A stretch of 64,000 nucleotides of DNA, taken from NCBI RefSeq assembly GCF_900104725.1, contig NZ_LT629758.1, forward strand, positions 10,148,001 to 10,212,000, in the 5' to 3' direction. This document shows positions 45,882 through 56,390 of the stretch, in pieces. Position 1 is the stretch's first letter. Every line of letters starts with the position of its first letter. This stretch comes from Actinoplanes derwentensis. GTDB lineage: Bacteria; Actinomycetota; Actinomycetes; Mycobacteriales; Micromonosporaceae. Below the pieces are notes generated by a model. It was not told the origin of the DNA and searched no databases. It worked only from the letters and a program-made list of their open reading frames with translations. The position numbers were made by a program, and so were the translations under genes.

Positions 45882-47620
45882 CCACTCCTCACGAGGCCCG
45901 CGTCGCGGGCTTGTCCGAGAAGCGCCGCGCCCTGCTGGCACAGTGGCTGGATTCGGCCGGGACACCGGAGCCGCCAGCCGCTGATGACCTCCCGGTGACC
46001 GACACCGAACGCGTCCTCGCCGAAGTATGGGAGGAGGTGCTGCAGATCTCCCCGGTACGGGTGACCGACGGCTTCCTCGCTCTGGGCGGCGACTCCATCA
46101 CCAGCCTTCAGGTGGTCGCCAAGGCGACGTGGCGCGGTCTGCACCTGACCTCCCGGCAGGTCATCGAAAGTATGGACCTGCGATCACTGGCCGCCGCCGT
46201 GACGCCGATCAGCCCCCGCTCCGTCGAGGACGACATCGCGACAGGGAGGGTGGGGCTCACCCCGATCCAGCAATGGTTCTTCGAGCAGGAGCTGCCGAAC
46301 TCCCATTACTGGGACCAGGCGATCCTTCTGGATGTCGATCCGGGGCTCGACTCTGGCGTCCTCGCCGCCGCCCTCGACGATGTGATTCGTCATCACGACG
46401 CGCTGCGCAGCACGTTCCGGTGCGTCGACGGCTCCTGGGAGCAGACGGTGACCCTCGACGCCTCGACGGTCGGCGTGCAGGTCAGTACCGGCGTGTCCCT
46501 GCCGGCGGCGATCCGGAGTGCGCAGAATCGAATCGACCTCGCCTCGGGCCGGATGGTGTCGGCGATCATCACCACCTCGTCGGACGACCAGCGGCCCATA
46601 CTCCTGCTGGCCATTCACCACCTCGTCGTCGACGGCGTGTCGCTGCGGATCCTGGTGGATGACCTAGAGACGGCGTACCAGGCTCGGGTGCGGGGCCGTG
46701 TCCCGGTGTTGCCGCCGAAGTCGGCGTCGATGCGGTCGTGGTCGGACGCCTTGCGCGAGTACGCGAGGACACCTCGGATCACCCGGCAGCTGGATTACTG
46801 GCGGGCGGTGCCGGATGCCGCCGCGACTCAGCTTCCGGCCGACTACGACACGGTGTCGGATACGATGGCCACCTGCCGTACGATCAGCGCGGTCGTCGGT
46901 CCCGAGGTGACCGCCCGGCTCCTTCACGAAATCCCTCGGCGGCACGGCCGGCAGGTGCAGCACCTTCTCCTCGCCTCCCTGTTGTCGGCGTTCCGCCAGC
47001 GCACCGGACGCCAGCGGTTGCAGCTGGACCTGGAGGGTCACGGCCGCGAACCGCTGCATTGGCCGATCGACGTGTCGCGCACCGTCGGCTGGTTCACCAC
47101 GATCTACCCGGTGTGTCTCCCGATCGACCGGACACCGCTCGCCGTACTGGCGCGGGTCGAGCAAGAGATGGCGGCGGTTCCCGACCGGGGCATCGGGTAC
47201 GGCCTCTTGCGGTATCTGGGCGGCGAGGAGTCTCAGCGGGTGCTGGCAGGGCTTTCCCGTTCCCGGCTGTCCTTCAACTATCTGGGACGGTTCGATCGGG
47301 CGACGCTGCCCGGTTCGGTTTTCGGCGTACCCGTCGAGGTCCCCACCGTCCTGCAGAGCGACGAGGCGACCCGGCCGTACGCCGTCGAAGTCGTCGCGAC
47401 GGTGGTCACGGATCGATTGACCATCGAGTGGCGCTACAACTCTTCCGCGTTCGCCGAGTCCACCGTCCGCTCCTTGTTGCAGGCTCAGGTGCAGGCCATC
47501 ACCGAGTTGGCGGATCTGGTCGAAGAGGCGGCGCCGGGTCCCTCGGCTTTTCCGCTAGCGACGATCAGCGCGGATCAGATCGAGTCGGTGCGGCGGCAAA
47601 TCCAGGGCGACGGCCGATGA
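45878..47620 (+). CDS. NRPS didomain T-E (carrier plus epimerization)
   Basis: 580 residues from ATG 45878, overlapping the upstream stop (ATGA). The carrier near the start has DGFLALGGDSITSLQV (Ser ~73), the GGDS form typical of carriers that feed epimerization domains. The E domain follows: LTPIQQWFFEQELPNSHYWD, AIHHLVVDGVSLRIL (H~247), the E-specific region GHGREPLHWPIDVSRTVGWF, and FNYLGRFD. There is no adenylation domain, so the residue must be loaded by an A domain in trans, for example the stand-alone A protein. One D-configured residue is predicted. Confidence 0.85.
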   Translation: MTTPHEARVAGLSEKRRALLAQWLDSAGTPEPPAADDLPVTDTERVLAEVWEEVLQISPVRVTDGFLALGGDSITSLQVVAKATWRGLHLTSRQVIESMDLRSLAAAVTPISPRSVEDDIATGRVGLTPIQQWFFEQELPNSHYWDQAILLDVDPGLDSGVLAAALDDVIRHHDALRSTFRCVDGSWEQTVTLDASTVGVQVSTGVSLPAAIRSAQNRIDLASGRMVSAIITTSSDDQRPILLLAIHHLVVDGVSLRILVDDLETAYQARVRGRVPVLPPKSASMRSWSDALREYARTPRITRQLDYWRAVPDAAATQLPADYDTVSDTMATCRTISAVVGPEVTARLLHEIPRRHGRQVQHLLLASLLSAFRQRTGRQRLQLDLEGHGREPLHWPIDVSRTVGWFTTIYPVCLPIDRTPLAVLARVEQEMAAVPDRGIGYGLLRYLGGEESQRVLAGLSRSRLSFNYLGRFDRATLPGSVFGVPVEVPTVLQSDEATRPYAVEVVATVVTDRLTIEWRYNSSAFAESTVRSLLQAQVQAITELADLVEEAAPGPSAFPLATISADQIESVRRQIQGDGR

Positions 47621-48555
47621 CGCCGATGCCTACCGGGGTCCGACCGGGTTCACCGCTCGCGCAACTCCTGACGACCGTGATACGTGTCTGGCCGGAGCAC
47701 CACCCATACCTGTGCCGACGGTTCGCGGAGCCGGCCGACGGTGGCGAACCCGTCGCGCAACTGCTGGCGGAGCGGATCCTGCGGATCACCGGCGATGCGC
47801 TGGAGCGGGTGGTGGACGACTACCGATGGACCTGTTCGGTGATGCTAGAGGAGGAGCAGCACTTCCGCAGGCACGGACGGTACCGTCACACATCCTTCGC
47901 CGAGGTCCGGCGCCAGGTGTACGACGATCCGGCCTACATGCGGCGGTACACCAACGGGCTTCTGATGTCTCAGCTGCTCTGGACCAACCATTTCCGCGCC
48001 ATGGTCACCTTCCGGAACGAGTTCCTGCCGGGGCTCGCGAAGGACGCTTCGCTGCTGGAGGTCGGGCCCGGTCACGGTCTGTTGCTCGCCCTCGCACGTG
48101 AACATCTTGTCGGGGGGCGGGTGACCGGCTGGGACGTCAGTCCGGCCAGTCTCGCCGCTACCCGGGCGGCGCTGGACGCGATGGCGACCGGCGCAGTGAC
48201 CCTGGCTCAGCACGACCTCCTGGCAGCACCGGTGGCCACCGCGTTCGACGCCGTGGTGGCGAGTGAGCTGGTCGAGCACCTTGAGGACCCGGTCGGCGCG
48301 GTGCGGCGACTGGCGGCACTGACCAAGCCGGGTGGAACGTTGTTCCTCAACATTCCCGTCAACAGTCCCGCGCCGGACCACATTTCGCTGTGGCGGTCGC
48401 CGGCGGAGGTGCGTGAGCTGGTGACCGGCATCGGACTCGCGATCGTCGAGGTCCGTGACTTCCCGATGACCGGGAAGAGCATGGCCGAAGCGGTGGCTCA
48501 CCAGCTGACCGTTTCGTGCGTGATGATCTGCCGCCGCTCGGGTACGGAGGGTTGA
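47617..48555 (+). CDS. SAM-dependent methyltransferase
   Basis: 312 residues from ATG 47617, overlapping the T-E stop (ATGA); the longer open frame from 46738 is a shadow of the T-E gene. Motif I is SLLEVGPGHGLLLALARE; further motifs are VTGWDVSPASLAATR, FDAVVASELVEHLEDP and LTKPGGTLFLNIPV. The ~130-residue N-terminal extension is helical, with RYRHTSFAEVRRQVYDDPAY. It probably methylates a residue on a carrier or the released peptide. N-, O- or C-methylation cannot be told apart. Confidence 0.8.
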   Translation: MTPMPTGVRPGSPLAQLLTTVIRVWPEHHPYLCRRFAEPADGGEPVAQLLAERILRITGDALERVVDDYRWTCSVMLEEEQHFRRHGRYRHTSFAEVRRQVYDDPAYMRRYTNGLLMSQLLWTNHFRAMVTFRNEFLPGLAKDASLLEVGPGHGLLLALAREHLVGGRVTGWDVSPASLAATRAALDAMATGAVTLAQHDLLAAPVATAFDAVVASELVEHLEDPVGAVRRLAALTKPGGTLFLNIPVNSPAPDHISLWRSPAEVRELVTGIGLAIVEVRDFPMTGKSMAEAVAHQLTVSCVMICRRSGTEG

Positions 48556-48558
48556 GAC

Positions 48559-51500
48559 ATGGAGAACCACTATCTGTTCGACCGCGTCGCGTCGATCATC
48601 GACGACATCCTCGGGTGCGGACCGGTGACACCGTCCGACCAGTTCGGTGCCCTCGGCGGTGACTCGATTCAAGGCGTGCAGGTGCTCTCCAGGTGTTACA
48701 CCGATCTTGGTGTGGACCTTCCGCCCCAGGCACTGGAGGCACGGACGACTGTCGGGAGACTCGTAGATGCGATCAGCGAACACCTCGGTGCCGGGGAGGC
48801 CGAGGATTCCGTTTCGGCCGAGATCGTGCACCGTGCCGGCGATCCGGCCTGGACAACGGCGACCGAGCGGCAGGCCGTCCTGTACTCGGCGTTCCAGGCC
48901 AGGCCGGACCTTCCGCTCTACAACGTCCCGGTGGCTCTCTGGTGCGACGGTCCGCTGAATCACGATCGTCTCCAGCGGGCGCTCGACCAGGTGGCCCAGC
49001 GGCACGAGGCACTTCGCAGTGTCTTCAGCGTCGACGACAACGGCACGGTGCTGGTCCGGGCCGTACCGCCGGAGTCCTACTCGGTCGCCGTGGAGCGGAT
49101 CGATCTGAGGTCCGGCAGCGTCGACGAACTCCTCCGGCGCGAGGCCGAGCGCCCGCTGGACCCGGCGACGTCGGTCCTGCGGGTCTGTGTGATCACGACC
49201 GGTCCGGATCGGGCCGTCGTCCTCGTGGTGGTGCACCACATCGTCTGTGACGGCTGGGGCCTCAACCTGCTCCTCGCCGACCTCGGGGACCAATACCGGA
49301 CAGACGGCCCGGCCGGGCCGTACGCCGGACCGTCCCAGGCGGAGATAGTCGCCTGGGACCGATCGCGGAACGCGACCTCCGACGGAGACCGGGCAGATCG
49401 ATGGGCGGAGCTGCTCGACGGGGCGAGCCCTGTCGTCGACCTGCCGCTGGACCGGCCACGTCCGGCAACGCGGTCCTGGGCCGGCGACAGAGTGGCTCTC
49501 CACGTGCCTCCCGACCTCTATGGCGAACTCCGGGCCCGAGCCGGCGAGTTGAGCGTCACCCCGTTCACACTCCTCGCCCTCACCTACGCGATCACGATGG
49601 CCCGCTACACCGGAAGCAAGGACCTGGTAGTGGGCGTACCGGTGGCGAACCGATGGCATGGCGCATCACTTAACGCGGTGACCTACCTCTCCATCACCCT
49701 TCCGGTCCGGCTGGACCTGCGTCACCAGTCCACCCTGGCCGGCGCCGCCGACCGGGTCTCGGCAAGTGTCGCGGCCTCGTCGGAGCTTCCCTGGGCGCCG
49801 CCGGAGCTGATCGCCGCAAGGATGGGCGCCCCCCGGTCGGCCGGTTGTCATCCGGTGTTCCAGACCGCTCTCGTCTGGCTCACGAACGCGGCTGCGAGCC
49901 TCGACCTGCCAGGCGTCGCGGTCCGGCGGACCGACCTCGGCACCGGGACGGCGAAGTTCGACCAGAGCTGGTACCTGGAGGAATTCGGTGACGAGATCGT
50001 CGGCTATCTCGAGTATTCGACCGAGCTTTTCACCGCCAGCACCGCCGCTCGGATGCGCGACCACTTCCGCCACGTCCTGACTCGCGTGGTGACCGATGCC
50101 GTCGACACACCGCTGGCCGACATCGCCCTGACCGGAGCAGAGGAGAAGGCGACGTTCATCGCCTCGTTGTGTCCGCCTTCCCCTGAGGGTGCTCACGCCT
50201 CCGTCGTCGACGCCTTTCTGGCCCAGGCGGAGCGGCAGCCGGAGGCCCAGGCCGTGTGGAGCGGCGAGGGCAGCCTGACCTACGGCGAGCTTTCCCGTCG
50301 CGCCCACGAGATCGCCGCGTCGCTGACCGCCCGGGGGGCCGGTCCCGAGCAGGTGGTCGGCGTGCACCTGCCCCGATCAACCGAGCAGGTGGCGGCGGTA
50401 CTGGCGGTGCTCCTGACCGGGGCCGCCTTCCTGCCGCTGGACCCGGCGTATCCTCCGGACCGGCTCCGGTACATGATCGATGACAGCCAGGTCCGAGTCG
50501 TAGTCACCAGCGACATCACGGACCATTCGCTCGTCGGGGCCGCCGGCCGGCCGATCACCCTCATGGCGATCCGAGATGATGAGTGGCGCGGGACGCCGCC
50601 ACCGGTCCGGCCCATCCATCGGAAGAGCCTTGCCTATGTCATATACACCTCCGGCTCCACCGGGGACCCGAAGGGTGTCGAGCTCACCCATGACGGGCTG
50701 ATGAATGTCATCGAGGCGTCCCGGCGGTCGTTCGGGCTTCGAGCCGGTACGCGGGTGCTCCAATTTGTGTCTCTGAGTTTCGATGCGGCTGTCTGGGAGA
50801 CCTTCATGGCGCTGGGCGCCGGTGGGACGCTGTGTCTCGGGCCGCCGGACCTCGCGTCGACGGCCGGCCCGATAGAGTCTGTCGTCGAACGTTCCAGCGC
50901 CGAGGTGGTCTTCCTGCCACCGGCTCTGCTCAGCATCCTGGACCCCGCGAAAGTGCCACAGGTCCGCTTGGTCCTGACCGGCGGCGACCGGGTCAGCAGC
51001 GCCCTCCGCGACCGCTGGGCCGGGCGGGTCGGCTTCTTCGCGGCGTACGGGCCCACCGAGGCGACGATCGTGCAGACCTGGGGCCAGTGTTCACCCGATC
51101 AGACCGGACCGGTGCCGGTGGGGCGGCCGTTCGGCGGCGTCCGTCTGTACGTGCTGGATCCGGATCTTGAACCCGTTCCGCCGGGCGCAGTCGGCGAGGT
51201 CTACGTCGGCGGCATCGCGGTCGGACGCGGCTACCGGGGCCGGCCCGGGCTGACGGCCGACCGGTTCGTGCCCGATCCATGGGCAGCCGCGCCCGGGACG
51301 AGGATGTACCGCACGGGCGACCTGGTGCGCCGGCGGCCGGATGACGAACTCATCTTCGTGGGCCGGTCGGACAACCAGGCGAAGGTCCGCGGCTTCCGGA
51401 TCGAACTGGGCGAGATCGAGGCGGTCCTGGTCCGGATGTACGGGGTGGCCGCCGCCGTCGCGAGGGTCCGGGACGCGGGCACCAGTAGGGCACGGCTGGT

Positions 51501-51780
51501 CGCCTGGGTGGTGCCCCGGGAACAGGCCGGCGACGATCTCGCCACGCAGCTCCTCGAACGGATGCGCCGGCAGCTTCCCGCGCACATGGTGCCGCAGAGC
51601 CTGACCGTGGTGCCGGAGTTTCCCCGAACCGTGAACGGCAAGGTCGACTATGCGGGCCTGGAGGAGGCGGGAGGGGGCGGTACGGATATCGGCAGTCTGC
51701 TGGACCGGATCGAGAACCTCTCCGACGACGAGGTCGAGGAACTGCTGGCCGCGCGCGAGATGGGCAGGACATCGCGGTGA
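48559..51780 (+). CDS. NRPS T-C-A protein with a leucine-like pocket
   Basis: 1073 residues. It has an N-terminal carrier ([14 protein letters not shown], Ser36), a condensation domain ([26 protein letters not shown]226; [20 protein letters not shown]) and an adenylation domain ([14 protein letters not shown] ~693-706; [15 protein letters not shown] ~827; [20 protein letters not shown]). It ends in a short acidic tail ([20 protein letters not shown]) that looks like a docking helix. The pocket read by eye is D-A-W-F-L-G-A-I-V-K, similar to Leu-type codes (DAWFLG...). The order T-C-A means the activated residue must be passed to a carrier on another protein. The start lies just after the methyltransferase stop. 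Confidence 0.87.
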   Translation: MENHYLFDRVASIIDDILGCGPVTPSDQFGALGGDSIQGVQVLSRCYTDLGVDLPPQALEARTTVGRLVDAISEHLGAGEAEDSVSAEIVHRAGDPAWTTATERQAVLYSAFQARPDLPLYNVPVALWCDGPLNHDRLQRALDQVAQRHEALRSVFSVDDNGTVLVRAVPPESYSVAVERIDLRSGSVDELLRREAERPLDPATSVLRVCVITTGPDRAVVLVVVHHIVCDGWGLNLLLADLGDQYRTDGPAGPYAGPSQAEIVAWDRSRNATSDGDRADRWAELLDGASPVVDLPLDRPRPATRSWAGDRVALHVPPDLYGELRARAGELSVTPFTLLALTYAITMARYTGSKDLVVGVPVANRWHGASLNAVTYLSITLPVRLDLRHQSTLAGAADRVSASVAASSELPWAPPELIAARMGAPRSAGCHPVFQTALVWLTNAAASLDLPGVAVRRTDLGTGTAKFDQSWYLEEFGDEIVGYLEYSTELFTASTAARMRDHFRHVLTRVVTDAVDTPLADIALTGAEEKATFIASLCPPSPEGAHASVVDAFLAQAERQPEAQAVWSGEGSLTYGELSRRAHEIAASLTARGAGPEQVVGVHLPRSTEQVAAVLAVLLTGAAFLPLDPAYPPDRLRYMIDDSQVRVVVTSDITDHSLVGAAGRPITLMAIRDDEWRGTPPPVRPIHRKSLAYVIYTSGSTGDPKGVELTHDGLMNVIEASRRSFGLRAGTRVLQFVSLSFDAAVWETFMALGAGGTLCLGPPDLASTAGPIESVVERSSAEVVFLPPALLSILDPAKVPQVRLVLTGGDRVSSALRDRWAGRVGFFAAYGPTEATIVQTWGQCSPDQTGPVPVGRPFGGVRLYVLDPDLEPVPPGAVGEVYVGGIAVGRGYRGRPGLTADRFVPDPWAAAPGTRMYRTGDLVRRRPDDELIFVGRSDNQAKVRGFRIELGEIEAVLVRMYGVAAAVARVRDAGTSRARLVAWVVPREQAGDDLATQLLERMRRQLPAHMVPQSLTVVPEFPRTVNGKVDYAGLEEAGGGGTDIGSLLDRIENLSDDEVEELLAAREMGRTSR

Positions 51781-53009
51781 TCGTCTTCCGCAACAGCCGG
51801 TTCGGGCTGATCTGGACCGCGACGCTATTGTCGAACACGGGCAATTGGCTCATGATCGTCGCCGTACCGGTCTACGTCCTCACGATGACGGGCTCCGTGC
51901 TCAGCAGCGGGCTGGTCTTCGCCGCCGAGACCCTTCCGGCCATCCTATTCGCGCCGCTCGCCGGTGTGCTGGCCGACCGGCTCGACCGGCGGACGGTGAT
52001 GATCGCGGCCGACCTGTTGCGAATGGTGGCCGTTCTGGCTCTCGTCTGGGCCGACGGGCCGGACACGCTGTGGATCATCTACCTGGCCCTGTTCGCCGAG
52101 AGCGCGATCGGCCAGTTCTTCCTTCCGGCGTCCCGGGCGGTCCTACCGGCCATCGTGGGCAGAGGCGCCGACCTCGACACCGCCAACTCATGGCTCAATG
52201 CGGCCCTCGGGGTGGTCCGGCTGGCCGGGGCGCCGCTGGGCGGCGCGCTCTACGCCTTCGCCGGCTTCGACACGTTGGTGATCATCGACGCGGCGACCTA
52301 TCTGTTGTCCGCCCTGCTGCTGCTCGGCATCGGCCGGCAGCCGGTCAGCCGTACGACCGGAAGTGCCAGGACAGGGTCGGCTGTGGCAGTCCTGTGGCGG
52401 CAGATGCGGGAGGGCGTCGCGTTCCTCGCCGGGCATCACGTCCTGCGGAGCCTGCTGGTCGTGTCCAGTCTGTTCCTGCTGGCGAACGCGGTGCTCAACG
52501 TCCTGTTGGTGCCATACGTGCTCAACCGGCTCCACGGCGGCGCGCGGGAGGTCGGATGGCTGATGTCCGCCCTGGGCGCCGGCTATCTCATGAGCGCCTG
52601 GTTGGGCAACGCGCTTTCCCGGAGCGGCCGACTTCGTTTGGCGGTAGCCGGGTGTCTCGCCGCCATCACCGCCTTCTTCGCCGGTCTCTTCTTCGTCGTA
52701 CACCTGGCCGCGGCGTTGGTGTTCATCGGGCTGGTGGGCCTGGCCGGCGGATCGGTCCTCATGCTGCTGCAGGTGCAGGTGCAACGGCAGACTCCGGATT
52801 CGAAGATGGGCCGGGTGAGTTCCGCATTCGGAGCCGTCGAGATGCTCGCCACGGTTGTGGGAGCGGTGGTCGGCAGCGTGGTCGGACAGTATCTCCAGTT
52901 CGGCCTCGCCGTGGGGTTCGCACTGGTGACGGTCGCGGTGAGCGCCGTCTTCGCCGCGTCTTCACTCCCGGACCGGGTCGCGGTGACGACACCCGAGCCG
53001 ATCCCGTAA
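51777..53009 (+). CDS. MFS exporter (EntS-like)
   Basis: 410 residues with twelve likely membrane helices. The N-terminus [20 protein letters not shown] and the intracellular loop [20 protein letters not shown] are typical of the EntS/MFS_3 group that exports siderophores and peptides. The GTG start at 51777 overlaps the upstream stop (GTGA). It probably exports the cluster's product and may contribute to self-resistance. Confidence 0.85.
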   Translation: MIVFRNSRFGLIWTATLLSNTGNWLMIVAVPVYVLTMTGSVLSSGLVFAAETLPAILFAPLAGVLADRLDRRTVMIAADLLRMVAVLALVWADGPDTLWIIYLALFAESAIGQFFLPASRAVLPAIVGRGADLDTANSWLNAALGVVRLAGAPLGGALYAFAGFDTLVIIDAATYLLSALLLLGIGRQPVSRTTGSARTGSAVAVLWRQMREGVAFLAGHHVLRSLLVVSSLFLLANAVLNVLLVPYVLNRLHGGAREVGWLMSALGAGYLMSAWLGNALSRSGRLRLAVAGCLAAITAFFAGLFFVVHLAAALVFIGLVGLAGGSVLMLLQVQVQRQTPDSKMGRVSSAFGAVEMLATVVGAVVGSVVGQYLQFGLAVGFALVTVAVSAVFAASSLPDRVAVTTPEPIP

Positions 53010-53043
53010 GCGGGCGTGGTAACGGAGGAGAGGAAAGGCTGAG

Positions 53044-54276
53044 ATGACCCAGGACTCGTCCTTCGCGGTGACGATCATGAGCTCCTTCACCGCCGGCCCG
53101 ATGGAGCCGGCGTTGCAGTACTGGTGGAGCCGGCTCGGGCTGCCGGCACAACCGTCGTTCGCGCCATACGGGCAACTCACCCAGTCGTTCCTGGAGCTTG
53201 CCGCCCGAGGACCAGCAGAAGGGTGGACCAGCGTCGTCGTCCTCCTCCGATGGGAGGACTGGCTGCGGCATCGCCCCGACCTGATCGATCCGTACCGCGG
53301 CGGCGTCGCGCTGGAGGTGTTGCTCGCGGACCTTTGCTCTTCCATCGCCGCAGCGCGGCCGGCCATCAATGGCTTCATCGTCATTCTGGTATGTCCGCCA
53401 TCGGCTGCCTGGTCGACGCCGGACCGGACGGGTGTCCTGTCGTATCTGACGGAGCGGTTGCGCTCCTCGACGCGGAGTCTCGACGTCCACGTTTCCTACG
53501 CCGCCGTGACGGCGGCGGCTTACCGGCCTGCCCGGATCCATGACGAGCATGCGGACCAGCTCGGTCACATGCCGTATCAGCCGGCCTACTTCACCGTGCT
53601 GTCCACCGTGGTGGCCCGGCATCTCCTGGCAGCTTTCGGACGGTTCCGCCGGTCCGTGGTGCTCGACCCGCTGCGGACACTCTTCGCGCCGGTCTCGGTC
53701 AGCACTGCGGACCGGGCGGCAATCTACGATCTCTTTTCGGTGATCGGTGTCGATCGACGGCTCGAGCTGCTGTCCGTCCGGCCGGGTGTCATGGTCAACC
53801 TGCTGATCGCGGAAAATCCGGGGCTGCGGATCCTGCAGGCGCGCGGCGCGCTGTACGGCCGGGGCGGATCAGCTGACGAGACCATCGAGGATCCGATCCG
53901 GGATCTGCGCCAGCTCTGTGCCACCGGCGTCCTCGACCCCCACGAGACTGTTCTGCTGGACGTCCGCCCCGATGTGTGCTCGGCCGCGATGGCCGCGTTC
54001 CCCGGGCTCGTGGCGGTACCACCCGGCGCGGATCCCGGCCACGCCTTCGCTCATGTGTGGGCCTGGGACCCGGGTCGGCTGCTGCCCATCCTGCCGGGCG
54101 CAGTCCCGGCATTGGACCCGGAATCGCCGGTATTGCCGGCCGGAGATCCCGGGCTCACCGACGCCGACAGTCTGCACCGCGAGGTGCTTCGCCATCGCCG
54201 TACGGTCCGCGACGCGGCCGCCCAGGCCGGCTCAGACGCCGTACCGACTCCAGAGAGGACCCCATGCGCCCCCTAG
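53044..54276 (+). CDS. FkbH-like protein with a degenerate HAD active site (1)
   Basis: 410 residues, preceded by a strong GGAGGAGAGG. The N-terminal half matches the FkbH/HAD-IIIC N-terminal domain (TIMSSFTAGPMEPALQYWWS, SVVVLLRWEDWLRHR, LGHMPYQPAYFTVLSTVVAR). At the HAD motif I the usual VLDCDNTLWGG is replaced by VVLDPLRTLF: D208 is kept, but the second Asp is Leu. The later Asp-rich motif (family IDDNP) reads LLDVRPDVC. The following HVWAWD matches the family. FkbH enzymes load glyceryl-phosphate onto an ACP; without the DxD pair this protein should not do that chemistry and may act as a scaffold or a different transferase. Confidence 0.65.
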   Translation: MTQDSSFAVTIMSSFTAGPMEPALQYWWSRLGLPAQPSFAPYGQLTQSFLELAARGPAEGWTSVVVLLRWEDWLRHRPDLIDPYRGGVALEVLLADLCSSIAAARPAINGFIVILVCPPSAAWSTPDRTGVLSYLTERLRSSTRSLDVHVSYAAVTAAAYRPARIHDEHADQLGHMPYQPAYFTVLSTVVARHLLAAFGRFRRSVVLDPLRTLFAPVSVSTADRAAIYDLFSVIGVDRRLELLSVRPGVMVNLLIAENPGLRILQARGALYGRGGSADETIEDPIRDLRQLCATGVLDPHETVLLDVRPDVCSAAMAAFPGLVAVPPGADPGHAFAHVWAWDPGRLLPILPGAVPALDPESPVLPAGDPGLTDADSLHREVLRHRRTVRDAAAQAGSDAVPTPERTPCAP

Positions 54277-54497
54277 AGGAACTGATCGCCGCCGTTCTGA
54301 CGGTATCGCGGGAGGAAATCGACGGTGGACTGAGCCGCACCACGCACGGCGACACGTGGACCAGCATGCGGCACGTCGAGCTGATGGTGGCGGTCGAAGA
54401 GCAGTACGGGACCTCGCTGACGGCCAGGGAGATGGCGGCGGTCGACAGCGTGGACGACCTTCGAGACCTCCTGGCGGTGAAACTTGCGCGCCGATAG
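54264..54497 (+). CDS. Free-standing acyl carrier protein
   Basis: 77 residues from ATG 54264 (GAGAGGACCCC upstream), overlapping both the preceding and following genes. Helix-rich, with the phosphopantetheine site in TWTSMRHVELMVAV (Ser34; the usual Asp before Ser is Thr). The C-terminal half is SVDDLRDLLAVKLARR. Its location directly between the FkbH-like and E1alpha genes suggests that it is the acceptor of the acyl unit made by the dehydrogenase-like enzymes. Confidence 0.75.
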   Translation: MRPLEELIAAVLTVSREEIDGGLSRTTHGDTWTSMRHVELMVAVEEQYGTSLTAREMAAVDSVDDLRDLLAVKLARR

Positions 54498-55392
54498 CGG
54501 GCCGATCGATGACGTCGATCTGGCTTCGATGCTGCTGATACGACGGTTCGAGGAGCGTTTGCTGGAGCTGTTCGGCCAAGGACTGATCACCGGAACCACG
54601 CACACGTGCATCGGGCAGGAATACGTACCGGTCGCGCTGGCTCCGCTGACTGCGGCGGACTACGTGTTCAGCAACCACCGCGGTCACGGTCATTTTCTCG
54701 CGCGCTTCGACGACCCGGTGGGGCTACTGGCAGAGATCCTGGGTCGTGAGGGCGGCCTGTGCAACGGGGTGGGTGGTAGTCAGCACCTGTATCGCGGCGA
54801 CTACCTGTCCACCGGAGTGCAGGGACAGAGTCTTCCGGTGGCGGCCGGTGTCGCACTCCATTTGCGACGTCACGAACCCGGGCGTGTGGCGGTCGCCTAC
54901 ATCGGTGACGGGACCTGGGGGGAGGGCGCCGTCTATGAGGGACTCAATCTCGCGGCGCTGTGGAAGCTGCCACTTCTGGTAGTGGTCGAGAACAACGGCA
55001 TTGCCCAGTCGACATTTACCGCGAGGCAGATGTCGGGCAGTATCGCAGGCCGTGCGGCGGCCTTCGGTATCCGGTACCACAAAATCGTGCACCAGGACGT
55101 TCGGCGGATCCGGGCGGAGGTTTCACCCCTGCTGACCGCGGTGCGAGACGGTGAACCGGCAGTCGTGGAATTCGTGACCCACCGGATCGGACCGCACAGC
55201 AAAGGTGATGACAGCCGGGGCGTGGACGAGGTCGCCGCGGCCAGGGCGGCGGACTGGGCGCAGCATTACCGTGCGGCCTGTCCGGAACGGTTCGCCCGGA
55301 CGGACGAACGCCAGCGGGCCCGGCTGTCTCAGATCGAGGCCGAGGTCCTGGCCCGGCCGCGGAGTGCCTGGACGGGGGCTGGCGCACCATGA
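54484..55392 (+). CDS. ThDP-dependent dehydrogenase/transketolase-like E1 alpha subunit
   Basis: 302 residues from a TTG at 54484 (overlapping the ACP gene); ATG 54529 is a possible alternative. The thiamine diphosphate motif is clear: YIGDGTWGEGAVYEGLNLAA (GDG at ~141) ending in VVVENNG, with FSNHRGHGHFLARF and NGVGGSQHLY of pyruvate/acetoin dehydrogenase E1alpha proteins. It should decarboxylate a 2-oxo acid, or cleave a ketose, to give a ThDP-bound acyl-anion equivalent. Being embedded in NRPS genes and next to an ACP sets it apart from central metabolism. Confidence 0.85.
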   Translation: MRADSGPIDDVDLASMLLIRRFEERLLELFGQGLITGTTHTCIGQEYVPVALAPLTAADYVFSNHRGHGHFLARFDDPVGLLAEILGREGGLCNGVGGSQHLYRGDYLSTGVQGQSLPVAAGVALHLRRHEPGRVAVAYIGDGTWGEGAVYEGLNLAALWKLPLLVVVENNGIAQSTFTARQMSGSIAGRAAAFGIRYHKIVHQDVRRIRAEVSPLLTAVRDGEPAVVEFVTHRIGPHSKGDDSRGVDEVAAARAADWAQHYRAACPERFARTDERQRARLSQIEAEVLARPRSAWTGAGAP

Positions 55393-56390
55393 GGATCGCT
55401 GACGAACTGAATCAGGCGCTGCACGATCTGCTCGCCGATGACGAGCGGATGTATCTGCTGGGAGAGGACATCGTCGATCCCTACGGCGGCGCATTTAAGA
55501 TCACCAAGGGTCTTTCCACCCGTTTTCCTGATCGGGTGCTGAGCACGCCGATCAGTGAGGCTGGTGTGGTCGGCATGGCCGGCGGTCTAGCCCTGCTCGA
55601 CAACACGGTGCTGGTGGAGATCATGTTTGCCGACTTTCTCGGCCTGGCCTTCGACCAGCTCGTCAACTTCGCCAGCAAGTCGGTGACCATGTACGGAGTC
55701 CGGCGCCCGATGCGGGTCGTCGTCCGCTGTGCGACCGGTGGCGGCCGTGGGTACGGCGCGACGCACAGCCAATCGCCGCAGAAGCACTTCTTCGGCGTCC
55801 CCAACCTCACTGTCCACGAATTGTCACCGGTGCACCCACACATCGAGACGCTGTCGCGGGCCATCAACACCGGCGCACCCGCGCTCCTCGTGGAGGACAA
55901 GACGCTGTACTCCACGGTGGCAGTGACGGAACGCGAGTATGCCTCGTTCGCCAAGCGGTTTCTCGACCCGGGACGCAATCTCGGATGGTTGTACATCGAG
56001 GGAGCCGGTGACCCGGACATCGTCATCATCTCGCCCGGCGGCATGGTGGACCGGTGCCTCGCGGCGGCGCACCGGGTCTTCGCAGCCGAGGAACTGGTCT
56101 GCGCCGTCCTGGTCCCGGCTCAGCTGTATCCGCTCCGGCTGGACGAGGCGCTGCCGCAGCTCGCGGCCGCCAAGCGCCTGTGTGTGGTGGAGGAGAGCAC
56201 GGCGGGCGGAACTTGGGGTGCGGAGGTGGCCACTCTGCTTTACGACCGGCTCTGGGGCCACCTGACAGAACCGGTGCGGCTCGTGCACTCGGCCGACAGC
56301 GTCATTCCCGCCGCCGCCCACCTGGAACAGGAGGTCCTGGTCCAGGAACACGACATCGTCCAGGCTCTGAAGGGGGACATCCGTGCATGA
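55389..56390 (+). CDS. E1 beta subunit of the dehydrogenase-like complex
   Basis: 333 residues, coupled to E1alpha by ATGA. Typical transketolase-pyrimidine domain: YLLGEDIVDPYGGAFKITKG, STPISEAGVVGMAGGLALLD, VLVEIMFADFLGLAFDQLVN and GGGRGYGATHSQS, then a transketolase C-terminal domain with CVVEESTAGGTWGAEVA. Forms the alpha2-beta2 heterotetramer with the preceding product. Confidence 0.88.
   Translation: MRIADELNQALHDLLADDERMYLLGEDIVDPYGGAFKITKGLSTRFPDRVLSTPISEAGVVGMAGGLALLDNTVLVEIMFADFLGLAFDQLVNFASKSVTMYGVRRPMRVVVRCATGGGRGYGATHSQSPQKHFFGVPNLTVHELSPVHPHIETLSRAINTGAPALLVEDKTLYSTVAVTEREYASFAKRFLDPGRNLGWLYIEGAGDPDIVIISPGGMVDRCLAAAHRVFAAEELVCAVLVPAQLYPLRLDEALPQLAAAKRLCVVEESTAGGTWGAEVATLLYDRLWGHLTEPVRLVHSADSVIPAAAHLEQEVLVQEHDIVQALKGDIRA

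Noticed and set aside
47845..49659. 604-residue minus-strand frame across the methyltransferase and T-C-A genes
   Set aside because: Spans two real plus-strand genes and has low-complexity composition; shadow.
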